Source of the DNA: Faeciplasma sp045660445 | Lineage (GTDB): Bacteria > Bacillota > Clostridia > Oscillospirales > Ruminococcaceae | DNA: 55,722 nt | Assembly (NCBI GenBank): GCA_045660445.1 | Contig: JAZRDR010000007.1 | Coordinates: 1-55,722, forward strand | Direction of reading: 5' to 3' | Part shown: positions 15,521 through 24,016 of the stretch, piece by piece | Numbering within the stretch: position 1 is the first letter of the stretch | How the letters are laid out: the number at the start of each line of letters is the position of its first letter | The notes under the pieces: generated by a model | The model's database searches: none | Seen by the model: the letters and a program-made list of their open reading frames with translations, nothing else | Told to the model about the DNA's origin: nothing | Position numbers and translations under genes: made by a program

Positions 15521-15550
15521 ATTATAGCATGCATAAATATACAATGTCAA
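15521..15550 (-). promoter_or_regulatory. Promoter of the amino-acid ABC operon
   Basis: A perfect TTGACA (15550-15545), an 18-base spacer and a perfect TATAAT (15526-15521) lie about 60 bases before the binding-protein start. Confidence 0.8.
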
Positions 15551-15693
15551 GTGAATAATTATACTAATATTTATAAAATTCAAGCTTGTCTTATGTGCAA
15601 TATTAACTAAAGATTGCAAAATTCATTACATTGGCATACTTCGTAGGGATTTATTTATGCATAATTTTTAATCATTATGCATAAACATAAAAA

Positions 15694-15722
15694 TACGGCA
15701 CCGAATTTTCGATGCCGTAAAT
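15694..15722 (-). terminator. Terminator of the nucleoside ABC operon
   Basis: TACGGCA and TGCCGTA enclose a short loop containing CGAATTTTCG, placed directly after the last permease stop. Confidence 0.75.
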
Positions 15723-15728
15723 TTGTAA

Positions 15729-16730
15729 TTATCTATCCTCTCGGTAGTAGTTCACGCCGCAAGCAGAAGGTTCGTTGGGGTTCTTTTTCTTTCTAACAGA
15801 AGCCACGAACAAAACGATTGCTGTGATGATGAACGGCAAAGCCTTGAAGAGGTGCGGAGGCACCTTCGAAAGCCAACCAAGAGCATTCGGGAAAGCGTAA
15901 GCAAGGTCAGTATTATATACCTGCAAGGTGTTAAAGAAACCGAATACAAGTGTTCCCAAAATTGCAGAAACAGTATTCCAGCCTGCAAAGATTACAAGAG
16001 CGATTGCGATCCAACCATAGCCGTTGATCCAGCATGTGCTTCCTTCGAAGCTTCCGCCGAGGTTAAGACCCATATAAAGTCCGCCGATGCCCATTATCGC
16101 AGAACCGATCATTATGTGAATGTACTTATAAGCAATAACGTTAACGCCCAAAGAGTCAGCAGCGCCGGGATTCTCACCGATAGCGCGCATTTTAAGGCCC
16201 ATTTTCGTATACTTCATATACAAGAATACGATAACTGCAATTGCAACTGCCAAGTATACAAATACATTATATGAAAAGAGTATCTTTCCGATTACGGGAA
16301 TCTCGCTTAAGACAGGAATCTTAGATTCCCAAGCTGAGAAGATGGATGCATATTCAGTCATTACAGGCCATTTGCCTGCAGAAGCCAAACCGTTGCCTAC
16401 AAAGAAGTATACGCCAAGGCCAAAGGTGGTCATTGTAAGACCGGTTACGTTTTGGTTAGCCTGAAGAGTAACAGTCAAGAATGAGAATACAAGACCGCAA
16501 AGTGCGCCAAAGATCATTGCAGCGAGAATTCCAACAAGAACCGAATTTGTGCGGCAACCGATTATATATCCTGCAACGCCGCCGATTGCCATCGTACCCT
16601 CGACACCGAGGTTCAAAGAGCCGGACTTTTCGGTGATTATCTCGCCAACCGTGCCATAGAGCAAAGGGATACTGTATACAACGATACTGAATATGAAGTT
16701 TATTAAAATTTCAAATGCTTCGCTATTCAC
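15729..16730 (-). CDS. Nucleoside ABC transporter permease (NupQ/YufQ-like)
   Basis: This 333-residue protein has about eight hydrophobic helices. The motif YGTVGEIITEKSGSLNLGVEG near residues 24-44 marks the permease family of BMP-type transporters, which also covers simple-sugar and branched-chain systems. KMRAIGENPGAADSLG later is a conserved cytoplasmic loop. It overlaps the paired permease gene by four bases. Together the two form the membrane channel for purine nucleosides, as in Bacillus subtilis NupNOPQ. Confidence 0.88.
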   Translation of the reverse strand: MNSEAFEILINFIFSIVVYSIPLLYGTVGEIITEKSGSLNLGVEGTMAIGGVAGYIIGCRTNSVLVGILAAMIFGALCGLVFSFLTVTLQANQNVTGLTMTTFGLGVYFFVGNGLASAGKWPVMTEYASIFSAWESKIPVLSEIPVIGKILFSYNVFVYLAVAIAVIVFLYMKYTKMGLKMRAIGENPGAADSLGVNVIAYKYIHIMIGSAIMGIGGLYMGLNLGGSFEGSTCWINGYGWIAIALVIFAGWNTVSAILGTLVFGFFNTLQVYNTDLAYAFPNALGWLSKVPPHLFKALPFIITAIVLFVASVRKKKNPNEPSACGVNYYREDR

Positions 16731-17893
16731 TTGCTCTCCCCCTCTCCGTTTGCGGTTGTCAAAGCTTTTTTGTGCTTGATGTTAATAATAACTTTAAACC
16801 TTGTAAGGAAATCGCATGCTAAAACGCAGAAGAGGATTACGCCCTGCAAGAGGTCAGCGAAGTGAGCGTCAACAGAGGCGAATTCTGCAGCAGCCTGAGT
16901 ACAACCATAGCGCAAAACGCTGATAAGTGCCGACGTTACAACGATTGCAAGAGTGTTAAGCTTTGAAAGCCATGCAACGATAACGCCTGTCCATCCAACG
17001 TCGTTGGTTACGGATGTGGACAAAGAGTGTGCAGTCGAAACATAGAACGCGCCTGCAAGACCGATAAGAAATGCAGAGATGAAAATGGTGCGAATGATTA
17101 TTTTTCCGGTTTTCATGCCAGCGTATTTAGCGGTGGAAATACTATCACCAACTACTGAGATCTCGTAACCCTGCTTAGTTTTCTTGAGATATACATAAAT
17201 CAAGGCTGTGATAACGAATGCGATAAGAAGCGAAATGTTAAGCGAGAAGTTTCCAAGCTTTATTGTTGGCATCCAAGCGTTTTCAAAGAAGGTTTTGAAA
17301 ACAGGACGTGCAGATTCCTCGTTTAAAAGGATGTTCCATTCTGCCTTAGTCTCGCCAAAGAACATAATAAGATAGAGAGCTATATAGTTGAGCATCAAGG
17401 TCATAAGAGTTTCGTTGGTGCCGAATTTAACCTTTAAAACTGAAGCGATAGAACCGTAAAGTCCTGCAGCGATACCACCACCGATGCACATGCATATAAG
17501 GACAACTATCGCAGGAGCGCTCTCGCCAATCCATGCAGAAATAAGGCCTGCAAACAAGGCACCCACTGTGAACTGACCTTCGCCACCAACGTTCCAGAAT
17601 TTCATCTTATAAGCTAAAGCGAGGGCAACTGAAACGATGAGCAAAGGGGTGAAAACTTTAATATAACCCTCAAAACATTTATAAGGGAAAGCGTTGCCAA
17701 CAACACCGATGGTGAACATCTTTTGATAGAAGGAGAAGGGGTTAACGCCCAAAGATGCAAGAAGAATGCAGCCAATTAGCAAAGCAAGCAGGATAGCACC
17801 GATATAGATGAAAACGAGATGCTTGAATTTCAAGCCTGTGCGCTTGACTATTCTTATCATAGGCTCTTTAACAGCAGAGCTTGTGTTACTCAT
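16727..17893 (-). CDS. Nucleoside ABC transporter permease (NupP/YufP-like)
   Basis: I start at 17893 (MSNTSSAVKEP) because GGGAGGTG lies at a proper distance, rather than at 17911. The 388-residue product has a basic cytoplasmic N-terminus and about ten helices. KMKFWNVGGEGQFTVGAL is the family signature of the larger of the two BMP-system permeases, and YEISVVGDSISTAKYAGM is the conserved loop that contacts the ATPase. The gene overlaps the ATPase by eight bases upstream and the second permease by four downstream. Confidence 0.88.
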   Translation of the reverse strand: MSNTSSAVKEPMIRIVKRTGLKFKHLVFIYIGAILLALLIGCILLASLGVNPFSFYQKMFTIGVVGNAFPYKCFEGYIKVFTPLLIVSVALALAYKMKFWNVGGEGQFTVGALFAGLISAWIGESAPAIVVLICMCIGGGIAAGLYGSIASVLKVKFGTNETLMTLMLNYIALYLIMFFGETKAEWNILLNEESARPVFKTFFENAWMPTIKLGNFSLNISLLIAFVITALIYVYLKKTKQGYEISVVGDSISTAKYAGMKTGKIIIRTIFISAFLIGLAGAFYVSTAHSLSTSVTNDVGWTGVIVAWLSKLNTLAIVVTSALISVLRYGCTQAAAEFASVDAHFADLLQGVILFCVLACDFLTRFKVIINIKHKKALTTANGEGESK

Positions 17894-19472
17894 CGCTTTC
17901 ACCTCCCGCATGTGTTTCTTCGTTTATCTGAGAGTCCTTGGCAATGCCAAAGGGCTTTTCTTCTTTATAGTCAAGGGCGCCGGTCATCATCAAGCCAAGC
18001 TCTTCTTTAGTTGTCTTGTGAGCATGAACGATTCCCATTACCTTGCCGTGGCACAAAACCATTATCTTATCGCACAAGGCAATTAAAACGTCAAGATCCT
18101 CGCCAACAAATAAGATACCCGTGCCCTTTTGCTTTTCGTTGTTTAAAATATCATAGATAGCATAGGACGAGTTGATATCAAGTCCTCTTACAGGGTAAGC
18201 TGTTACGATTACGTTGGGGCCTGCAGAGATCTCACGTCCCAACAAAACCTTTTGAACGTTACCGCCCGAAAGCAATCTGACGGGAGTGTTTGCAGAAGGA
18301 GTTACAACATTAAGCTCCTTGATAACGCGGTCAGCTTCCTGTCTTCCAAGTGCTCTGTCAACAAATATGCCCTTAGAGTCAGCATATTTCTTTAAAAGCA
18401 TATTATCGGTGATTGAAAGCGAGGGGGCAAGGCCCATACCAAGACGATCTTCAGGGATAAAGCTCATGGAGATGCCCTTTTCAATGATCTGCTTGGGAGT
18501 TTTGCCAATGATGCTTTCACCCTCGTGAATAATGTTGCCGGATTCAATATCTCGAAGTCCTGCGATAGCTTCGCAAAGCTCTTTCTGGCCGCAACCTGCA
18601 ATTCCTGCTACGCCCAAAATTTCGCCTCCACGAATATAGAAGTTAACGTGGTCGATAGCCACGGTGTTTTCATCGTTATTAACTGTAAGATCTCTTATTT
18701 CGAGGAGAGGAAGCTTCTTTTCAACCTCTATACGCTCGATATTAAGATCGATCTTTTTGCCTACCATAAGCTCGGTAAGCTGTTGCTGATTTGTGTCAGC
18801 AGTGTTGACGGTATCTACATACTCGCCCTTTCTTAAAACTGCCACACGGTCGGAAATATCCATAACCTCGTCAAGCTTGTGGGTGATGATGATTATGGAA
18901 TGACCGTCCTCCTTCATTTTGCGAAGGACATTAAAGAGCTTTCTTATCTCCTGAACGGTCAAAACAGCGGTGGGTTCATCAAGAATGATGATATTTGCGC
19001 CGTAATAAAGAACTTTTAAAATTTCAAGTGTCTGCTTTTCGCTGACAGACATATTGGAAACAAGCTTTGAAGCGTCAAGCTCGAAGCCGAACTTTGCAGC
19101 CATTTCCTCGATCTTCTTATAGCGATTTTTCTTTAAGAATAAACCTGTATTTTCTGCGCCAAGCCAAATGTTATCAGCTGCAGAAAACTTATCAATAAGT
19201 TTGAAGTGCTGATGCACCATACCGATGCCAAGACGCTTCGAATCCTCAGGAGAGTTGATCGAAACCTCTTTTCCATCGACGAAAATTGAACCGCTGTCGG
19301 GCTTATAGATACCCGACAGCATGTTCATAAGTGTGGTTTTACCCGAGCCGTTTTCGCCAAGAAGAGCAAGTATCTCCCCTCGACGCAGGCCGATAGAGAT
19401 GTTCTTGTTGGCGGCAACGCTGCCAAAGCTTTTATTTATATTTCTCAGTTCAATAGCAAATTCTGCCGCCAT
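17886..19472 (-). CDS. Nucleoside/simple-sugar type ABC transporter double ATPase (NupO/YufO-like)
   Basis: This 528-residue protein has two ABC domains. The first has Walker A GENGSGKTT, signature MSVSEKQTLEIL and Walker B NIIILDEPTAVLT. The second has a degenerate Walker A (GIAGCGQKEL, no GKT), LLSGGNVQKV and NVIVTAYPVRGLDI; this is normal for the family, where one site is inactive. It is the only ATPase of the operon and would serve both permeases. The C-terminus overlaps the next gene. Confidence 0.92.
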   Translation of the reverse strand: MAAEFAIELRNINKSFGSVAANKNISIGLRRGEILALLGENGSGKTTLMNMLSGIYKPDSGSIFVDGKEVSINSPEDSKRLGIGMVHQHFKLIDKFSAADNIWLGAENTGLFLKKNRYKKIEEMAAKFGFELDASKLVSNMSVSEKQTLEILKVLYYGANIIILDEPTAVLTVQEIRKLFNVLRKMKEDGHSIIIITHKLDEVMDISDRVAVLRKGEYVDTVNTADTNQQQLTELMVGKKIDLNIERIEVEKKLPLLEIRDLTVNNDENTVAIDHVNFYIRGGEILGVAGIAGCGQKELCEAIAGLRDIESGNIIHEGESIIGKTPKQIIEKGISMSFIPEDRLGMGLAPSLSITDNMLLKKYADSKGIFVDRALGRQEADRVIKELNVVTPSANTPVRLLSGGNVQKVLLGREISAGPNVIVTAYPVRGLDINSSYAIYDILNNEKQKGTGILFVGEDLDVLIALCDKIMVLCHGKVMGIVHAHKTTKEELGLMMTGALDYKEEKPFGIAKDSQINEETHAGGESDE

Positions 19473-19506
19473 GATGTGAACATCCTTTCAAAAATATTTC
19501 TTTAAA

Positions 19507-20724
19507 TTATTCAGCTACAACGCCTGCAACATAGTAATTCATGCTGCCCTTGATAACGCCGTCATCAACAGATGCGCCGCCTGCAGCAACAATTACTTCG
19601 CCAGCATTGGTAACAAGGTCAGCATCAGTCTTAACGATGGACCAGTTGCCTTCAGCATCCTGAGTGTAAGAAAGCTTAACACCAGAGAATACATCCCATT
19701 CGCCGCTTACGATGAGTTCCTTAACCAAGGAGATGAGCTCTTCAGTACCTTCGGAAGCAACAGCAGTGTTAACGGGAGATACGTCTACGAAGTTTTCCTT
19801 AAGACCGCCGTAGTAGATACCAACGGTGTTAACGAATTCAGAAGCAGGAGCATTAACAACTGCTTCGATAGCGCCGCCATAGTAAACATCCCAGTTCCAG
19901 ATAGGAGCAGTGAGGTGACCGGTGGGAGCCTGAGTAGTCATATCGGAGTTGTATCCGCAGCCGAATACACCAGCGTTAGCAGCAACGAGCTGAGGCTGTG
20001 CAGAGTCACAGTGCTGAGCGATTACGCAAACGTTATAGGTGTTGATAAGGCTTTCAGCAGCCTGCTTTTCAAGGGATTCGTCAGCCCAAGTGTTGATGGA
20101 CTTAACGTATACCTGAGCATTGGGGTTAACAGAAAGAACGCCCATTGCGAATGCGTTGATACCGGAGCAGGTTTCAGCGTATTCAGTGCCGTAAGCGGAA
20201 ACGTAACCAACAGCATTGTTACCAAGTTCGAGGGTCTTAAGACCTGCAGCGATACCGGAAAGATATCTTGCCTGATAAATTCTGCCGAAGTAGTTGTTGT
20301 AGTTAGTCTCGTTAGAGAGGTAACCGGTTGCGTGGGAGAATGCGATGTTAGCGTATTCTTCCTTAGCAGCTGCTTCGTTCATAGCATTGAGGTAACCAAA
20401 GCTGATACCGAAGATGATGTTGCAGCCCTTGCCAGCGAGAGTATCGATAGCGTTAGCAACAGCGGTGTCGTCTTCAGGAACGTTGTCAACGATGTAAAGG
20501 TTTTCAGCAGGGATGCCGAGGTTTGCCATAGCGGTGGTGATACCGTTGTGGTGAGCAAACGTGTAACCTGCAGTGTCGTTCTGGCTGCCGATGTAGATAG
20601 CGCCAACCTTAACAGTCTGAAGGGTAAGCTCGCCTGTTGCAGCATTGTCGCCGCATGCAGAGAAAGCAACCATGCATGTGAGAAGCATTGCGAATGCCAA
20701 AAGCATTGAAAGAATCTTCTTCAT
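19507..20724 (-). CDS. BMP-family nucleoside-binding lipoprotein
   Basis: This 405-residue protein has a signal peptide ending at lipobox FSAC (Cys24) and a two-lobed BMP (basic membrane protein/Med) fold: VKVGAIYIGSQNDTAGYTF at the first strand, GCNIIFGISFGY, and NAVGYVSAYGTEYAE. The family binds purine nucleosides in Firmicutes and spirochaetes. It is the first gene of the four-gene transporter operon and lies beside xpt, which supports a purine role. Lys/Glu-poor and rich in GCA codons, it looks highly expressed. Confidence 0.9.
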   Translation of the reverse strand: MKKILSMLLAFAMLLTCMVAFSACGDNAATGELTLQTVKVGAIYIGSQNDTAGYTFAHHNGITTAMANLGIPAENLYIVDNVPEDDTAVANAIDTLAGKGCNIIFGISFGYLNAMNEAAAKEEYANIAFSHATGYLSNETNYNNYFGRIYQARYLSGIAAGLKTLELGNNAVGYVSAYGTEYAETCSGINAFAMGVLSVNPNAQVYVKSINTWADESLEKQAAESLINTYNVCVIAQHCDSAQPQLVAANAGVFGCGYNSDMTTQAPTGHLTAPIWNWDVYYGGAIEAVVNAPASEFVNTVGIYYGGLKENFVDVSPVNTAVASEGTEELISLVKELIVSGEWDVFSGVKLSYTQDAEGNWSIVKTDADLVTNAGEVIVAAGGASVDDGVIKGSMNYYVAGVVAE

Positions 20725-20764
20725 TTTCTTTTTCCTCCTAATATTGCGGTCATTTGACCAATTT

Positions 20765-20801
20765 TATTTATGTAAAATTGCTTTTACATACAAATGTAAA
20801 A
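20765..20801 (-). promoter_or_regulatory. Promoter and palindromic operator before the nucleoside transporter
   Basis: TTTTACAT (20782-20789) and ATGTAAAA (20794-20801) form a perfect palindrome with a four-base loop; a third half-site ATGTAAAA lies at 20770-20777. On the minus strand a TTGTAT...TAAATA promoter with 17-base spacing (20793 to 20765) runs through it, so a bound repressor would cover the -35 and spacer. Confidence 0.5.
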
Positions 20802-20814
20802 ATCCGCCGAAGCT

Positions 20815-21393
20815 TTAGCCCTGACGGAAAGTTATGCCTCCGTCCTCGGTCATGGAATCAACAAGAGCAAGGGAATCAACACGGATACCCTTGTTTCTTA
20901 ATTCGTCTCCTCCACCCTGGAAGCATTTTTCGATTTGTGTGCAAACGCCTGCAAGCTTGGCACCCGAAGCATCAACGATTTCGATAAGTCCGCGTGCAGC
21001 CGCACCGTTTGCCAAAAAGTCATCCAAAATAAGAACGCAATCATCCTTATTAAGATAATCCTTGGGAACGATGATCTCATAGTCGTTATTGTGAGTATAG
21101 GAATGGACATTGGCAGTATAGTTATCCTTGCCAATGTTTGAAGATGCGTGTTTTTTAGCGAAAACAAAAGGCACGTTCATTTCAAGTGCAGCAGCTGCTG
21201 CAAAAGCAATTCCTGAAGCCTCGATCGTTAAGATCTTTGTTACGCCTGCATCTTTATACATGCGTGCAACCTCCCTGCCCATTTCACGCAAAAGAGCAGT
21301 ATCATACTGATGATTAAGGAAGTTGCCAACCTTGATGATGTTGCCGGGGTATATTTTTGCATCTGTAAGTATCTTTTCAATAAGTGCCTGCAT
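20815..21393 (-). CDS. xpt: Xanthine phosphoribosyltransferase
   Basis: This 192-residue enzyme would convert xanthine and PRPP to XMP in purine salvage. The PRPP-binding motif is VLILDDFLANGAAARGL (~residues 122-138), the usual signature of Xpt. The N-terminal MQALIEKILTDAKIYPGNIIKVGNFLNHQ is split by the conserved VGNFLNHQ motif, which binds the purine. Length matches the family. It is transcribed just upstream of the nucleoside transporter. A structured leader of about 130 bases precedes it. Confidence 0.93.
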   Translation of the reverse strand: MQALIEKILTDAKIYPGNIIKVGNFLNHQYDTALLREMGREVARMYKDAGVTKILTIEASGIAFAAAAALEMNVPFVFAKKHASSNIGKDNYTANVHSYTHNNDYEIIVPKDYLNKDDCVLILDDFLANGAAARGLIEIVDASGAKLAGVCTQIEKCFQGGGDELRNKGIRVDSLALVDSMTEDGGITFRQG

Positions 21394-21417
21394 TGCTATA
21401 ACACTCCCAATAAAAAA

Positions 21418-21513
21418 TAAACGGCTTGCTTATATTTACAGATAAGAAAGACCGTCAAACTCGAGATCGGAGTTTGACCAATATGCGCGAAATAATTCTA
21501 TATCGATATTGGT
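21418..21513 (-). promoter_or_regulatory. Structured xpt leader, candidate attenuator or riboswitch
   Basis: In transcript order there are three pairings: ACCAATAT with ATATTGGT (21513-21506 and 21484-21477); GTCAAACTC with GAGTTTGAC (21478-21470 and 21462-21454); and CTTAT with ATAAG flanked by ACGG/CCGT (21455-21421), then a T-rich tract. Neighbouring stems share bases (GT and AC), so they exclude each other, as in a transcription attenuator. The core bases of the known purine riboswitch are not present. Confidence 0.5.
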
Positions 21514-21527
21514 AAACTATTAATATG

Positions 21528-21556
21528 ATTCTATCAAAATAAAAAGTGATTGTCAA
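21528..21556 (-). promoter_or_regulatory. Promoter of xpt
   Basis: TTGACA (21556-21551), a 17-base spacer and TAGAAT (21533-21528). This predicts a leader of about 130 bases before the xpt start. Confidence 0.75.
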
Positions 21557-21631
21557 CGAAAAAAAAGAAATCTGTAGATTTTAATACATTATATTGGATA
21601 AATTAAGGATTATTGGTGAAAAGATAAAAAT

Positions 21632-21662
21632 AAAACGCCGAAGACATCTTCGACGTTTTACC
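21632..21662 (-). terminator. Terminator of the small surface protein gene
   Basis: AAAACG-CCGAAGA pairs with TCTTCG-ACGTTTT just after the stop. Confidence 0.75.
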
Positions 21663-21681
21663 AATAAGCTATTAATTCAAA

Positions 21682-21897
21682 TTAGTGCTTCTTGGAAACT
21701 GCAACTGCAGCGCCAGCAAGAACCATAGGAATTACTGCCAAAGCAAGACCTGTAGCAGGAGCTTCTTCGGGAGTTTCATCAACAACGGGAGCGTTATCGG
21801 TTTCTTCTTCCTCAGTGCTGGGTTCAGCAAAAACAGCCATTGTAAGCATAGAAAGAGCCAAAACAAGAGCCAAAAGCATAGCGAGTAACTTTTTCAT
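21682..21897 (-). CDS. Small surface protein with sortase-like C-terminal signal
   Basis: This 71-residue product has three parts: a signal peptide (residues 1-24, MKKLLAMLLALVLAL...VFAEP), a very acidic linker of only ~22 residues (STEEEETDNAP...), and the tail APATGLALAVIPMVLAGAAVAVSKKH. The tail has the layout of a sortase signal: a PATG motif, a hydrophobic stretch and a basic end, as in the (N)PxTG-type signals of clostridia. If processed on both sides, a peptide of only about 25 residues would remain on the wall. AGGAGG precedes the ATG. Function is unknown. Confidence 0.75.
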   Translation of the reverse strand: MKKLLAMLLALVLALSMLTMAVFAEPSTEEEETDNAPVVDETPEEAPATGLALAVIPMVLAGAAVAVSKKH

Positions 21898-22084
21898 TTA
21901 AATTTCCTCCTTAAAATTAAGCGATATTCGCTTGGATGAATATATTATACATAACTTTTATCAGTTTTACTATTGCCAATTAACACAAAGTTTTTTTACA
22001 AAATTGGGCAAGGTGCAAAAGTACAAAAAATATTGCATTGATTTTGTGAAATTTCTGTTAATTTAAAGCAGTAAACCGAAATCA

Positions 22085-23107
22085 TCAGTTCTTATATCCG
22101 TTGGGGTTCTTGCTCTGCCAATTCCAAGAATCGCGGCACATTTCATCGATATCAAACTGTGCGCTCCATCCAAGCTCGGATTTAGCCAAAGAAGGATCAG
22201 AGAAGTATTCATCGATGTCGCCGGGACGTCTTGGAGCAATTACATAAGGAATCGGTTTTCCGCAAGCTCTTTCATAGGCGTGCAAAACATCCATAACAGA
22301 GTATCCTCTGCCAGTTCCGAGGTTATAGATCTTAACGCCGCCGTTCATCTGATCGATCATATCCAAGGCACAGATGTGACCCAAAGCAAGATCTACAACG
22401 TGGATATAATCGCGAATGCCTGTACCATCAGGAGTGTTATAATCGTTGCCGTATACATTCAAATGCTCGCGTCTTCCAACAGCAACCTGTGCGATATAAG
22501 GAACAAGGTTGTTGGGGATCCCCTGAGGATCCTCGCCGATCTCGCCCGATTTGTGAGCGCCGATGGGATTGAAGTATCTGAGCAAAACAACGTTCCAATC
22601 AGGATCCGAGGTTTGAACATCCATTAAAATCTGCTCGATCATGCTCTTTGTCCAGCCATAGGGATTGGAGCACTGACCCTTGGGGAAAAGCTCGGTGATC
22701 TGAGGGGTTTCGGGAATTCCGTATACCGTTGCTGAGGAGCTGAAGATCATATTTTTACAACCGTGAGCCTTCATAGCTTCGATAAGAGTAAGGGTTCCGC
22801 AGATGTTGTTATAGTAATATTCAGTAGGCTTTGACACGGATTCACCAACAGCCTTAAGTCCTGCAAAGTGAATTACAGAAGTGATATCAGGATTTTCTTC
22901 GAAGATCTTATCCATTGCTGCACGGTCAAGCATATCAGCTTCGTAAAACTTCAAAGACTTTCCTGCAAGCTTTTGGACACGGACAAGAGATTCCTCGCAC
23001 GAGTTGGACAAGTTGTCGAACACGACAACCTCGTGGCCTTTTTCCAAAAGTTCGAGTGCAGTGTGAGAGCCGATGTATCCGGCGCCACCCGTTACAAGAA
23101 TAGACAT
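22085..23107 (-). CDS. galE: UDP-glucose 4-epimerase
   Basis: This 340-residue enzyme interconverts UDP-glucose and UDP-galactose for the Leloir pathway and envelope sugars. The NAD-binding motif is VTGGAGYIGSHT (residues 5-16). The catalytic triad appears as SSSATVYG and YGWTK (Ser, Tyr, Lys of the SDR fold). NLGTGRGYSVMDV and the C-terminal LGWSAQFDIDEMC are typical of GalE. Length is as expected. It is a single minus-strand gene. Confidence 0.95.
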   Translation of the reverse strand: MSILVTGGAGYIGSHTALELLEKGHEVVVFDNLSNSCEESLVRVQKLAGKSLKFYEADMLDRAAMDKIFEENPDITSVIHFAGLKAVGESVSKPTEYYYNNICGTLTLIEAMKAHGCKNMIFSSSATVYGIPETPQITELFPKGQCSNPYGWTKSMIEQILMDVQTSDPDWNVVLLRYFNPIGAHKSGEIGEDPQGIPNNLVPYIAQVAVGRREHLNVYGNDYNTPDGTGIRDYIHVVDLALGHICALDMIDQMNGGVKIYNLGTGRGYSVMDVLHAYERACGKPIPYVIAPRRPGDIDEYFSDPSLAKSELGWSAQFDIDEMCRDSWNWQSKNPNGYKN

Positions 23108-23193
23108 AAATACACTCCTTTAAAATGAGATAACTTTGAGACATTATGATAACACAAAAATTGAAAAAATTCAATAGAATCGCTATAGGAAAC

Positions 23194-23222
23194 TTGATAA
23201 AATATCTCAAGGGTGTTATAAT
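23194..23222 (+). promoter_or_regulatory. Promoter of the histidine phosphatase gene
   Basis: TTGATA (23194-23199), a 17-base spacer and TATAAT (23217-23222), 24 bases before the start. Confidence 0.75.
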
Positions 23223-23245
23223 CTTTGCAGAAAGGACTGATACGA

Positions 23246-23980
23246 ATGAAACTTATCATCATCAGACACGGCGACCCCGACTATTCGATAGACTCGTTGA
23301 CCGAAAAAGGATGGAGAGAAGCCGAGCTCTTAGCGGATAGAATATCAAAGCTTGATGTAAAGGCATTTTACTGTTCACCTCTTGGCAGAGCAAAGGACAC
23401 AGCCTCGTTAACACTGAAGAAAATGGGCAGAGAGGCCACTATTTGCAACTGGCTTCAGGAGTTTGGAGCTTGTCAAGTGAAACTGCCTTACATGCCTGAG
23501 GGGCACACTCATCTGTCGTGGGACTTCTTGCCCTCGTTCTATACAAAGATTGATGGTCTTTATGATCCAGATGGATTTATGAACGTTGATTTTATGCGAG
23601 AAGGAAGAATGCCCGAGCTTTATAAAGAAATTACTGACGGATTGGACGAGCTTTTGGAGCGTCACGGATATAAACGAAACGGAAGATATTATGAGGCCAT
23701 TAACCCGAACATGGACACTGTTGTTTTGTTCTGCCATTTTGGGCTTGAGTGTTATTTGCTTGGTCATTTACTTGGCATATCCCCCACTGTGCTGTTGCAC
23801 GGAACGATGGCTGCACCGACCTCGGTGACGACACTTACCACAGAAGAGCGCGAGGAAGGAATTGCAATATTCAGATGTTCTTCGTTTGGTGATATTTCGC
23901 ACTTGTATGCCGCTGACGAGCCGCCCGCATTTGCCGGACGCTTTTGCGAGATGTATACTAATTTCGATCAGAGACATTAA
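23246..23980 (+). CDS. Histidine phosphatase family protein
   Basis: I start at 23246 (MKLIIIRHGDPDYS) after AGAAAGGA, not at the earlier in-frame ATG. The RHG motif (residues 7-9) carries the phospho-acceptor His. The second catalytic His is in VVLFCHFGLEC near residue 160, with Glu in the middle region. At 244 residues it is larger than cobalamin phosphatase CobC types and has an insertion (residues ~75-135, LPYMPEGHTHLSWDF). The substrate is unknown: it may be a phospho-sugar, nucleotide or protein phosphatase. It converges on spo0A. Confidence 0.85.
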   Translation: MKLIIIRHGDPDYSIDSLTEKGWREAELLADRISKLDVKAFYCSPLGRAKDTASLTLKKMGREATICNWLQEFGACQVKLPYMPEGHTHLSWDFLPSFYTKIDGLYDPDGFMNVDFMREGRMPELYKEITDGLDELLERHGYKRNGRYYEAINPNMDTVVLFCHFGLECYLLGHLLGISPTVLLHGTMAAPTSVTTLTTEEREEGIAIFRCSSFGDISHLYAADEPPAFAGRFCEMYTNFDQRH

Positions 23981-23985
23981 TAAAA

Positions 23986-24014
23986 AAGCCGCACCCCGAA
24001 AGAGGTGCGGCATT
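23986..24014. terminator. Bidirectional terminator
   Basis: GCCGCACC and GGTGCGGC with CCGAAAGA as loop, flanked by A and T runs, between the convergent phosphatase and spo0A genes. Confidence 0.9.
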
Positions 24015-24016
24015 AT

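Noticed and set aside
19915..20709. 264-aa plus-strand ORF
   Set aside because: It is antisense to the BMP lipoprotein gene, which has a signal peptide, lipobox and ribosome binding site.
21418..21513. Guanine/adenine riboswitch before xpt
   Set aside because: The third hairpin loop contains TGTAAAT, which looks like the purine aptamer loop, but the TTTCTACC junction, the GG/CC kissing loops and a closing P1 stem are missing. I therefore call it only an unclassified structured leader.
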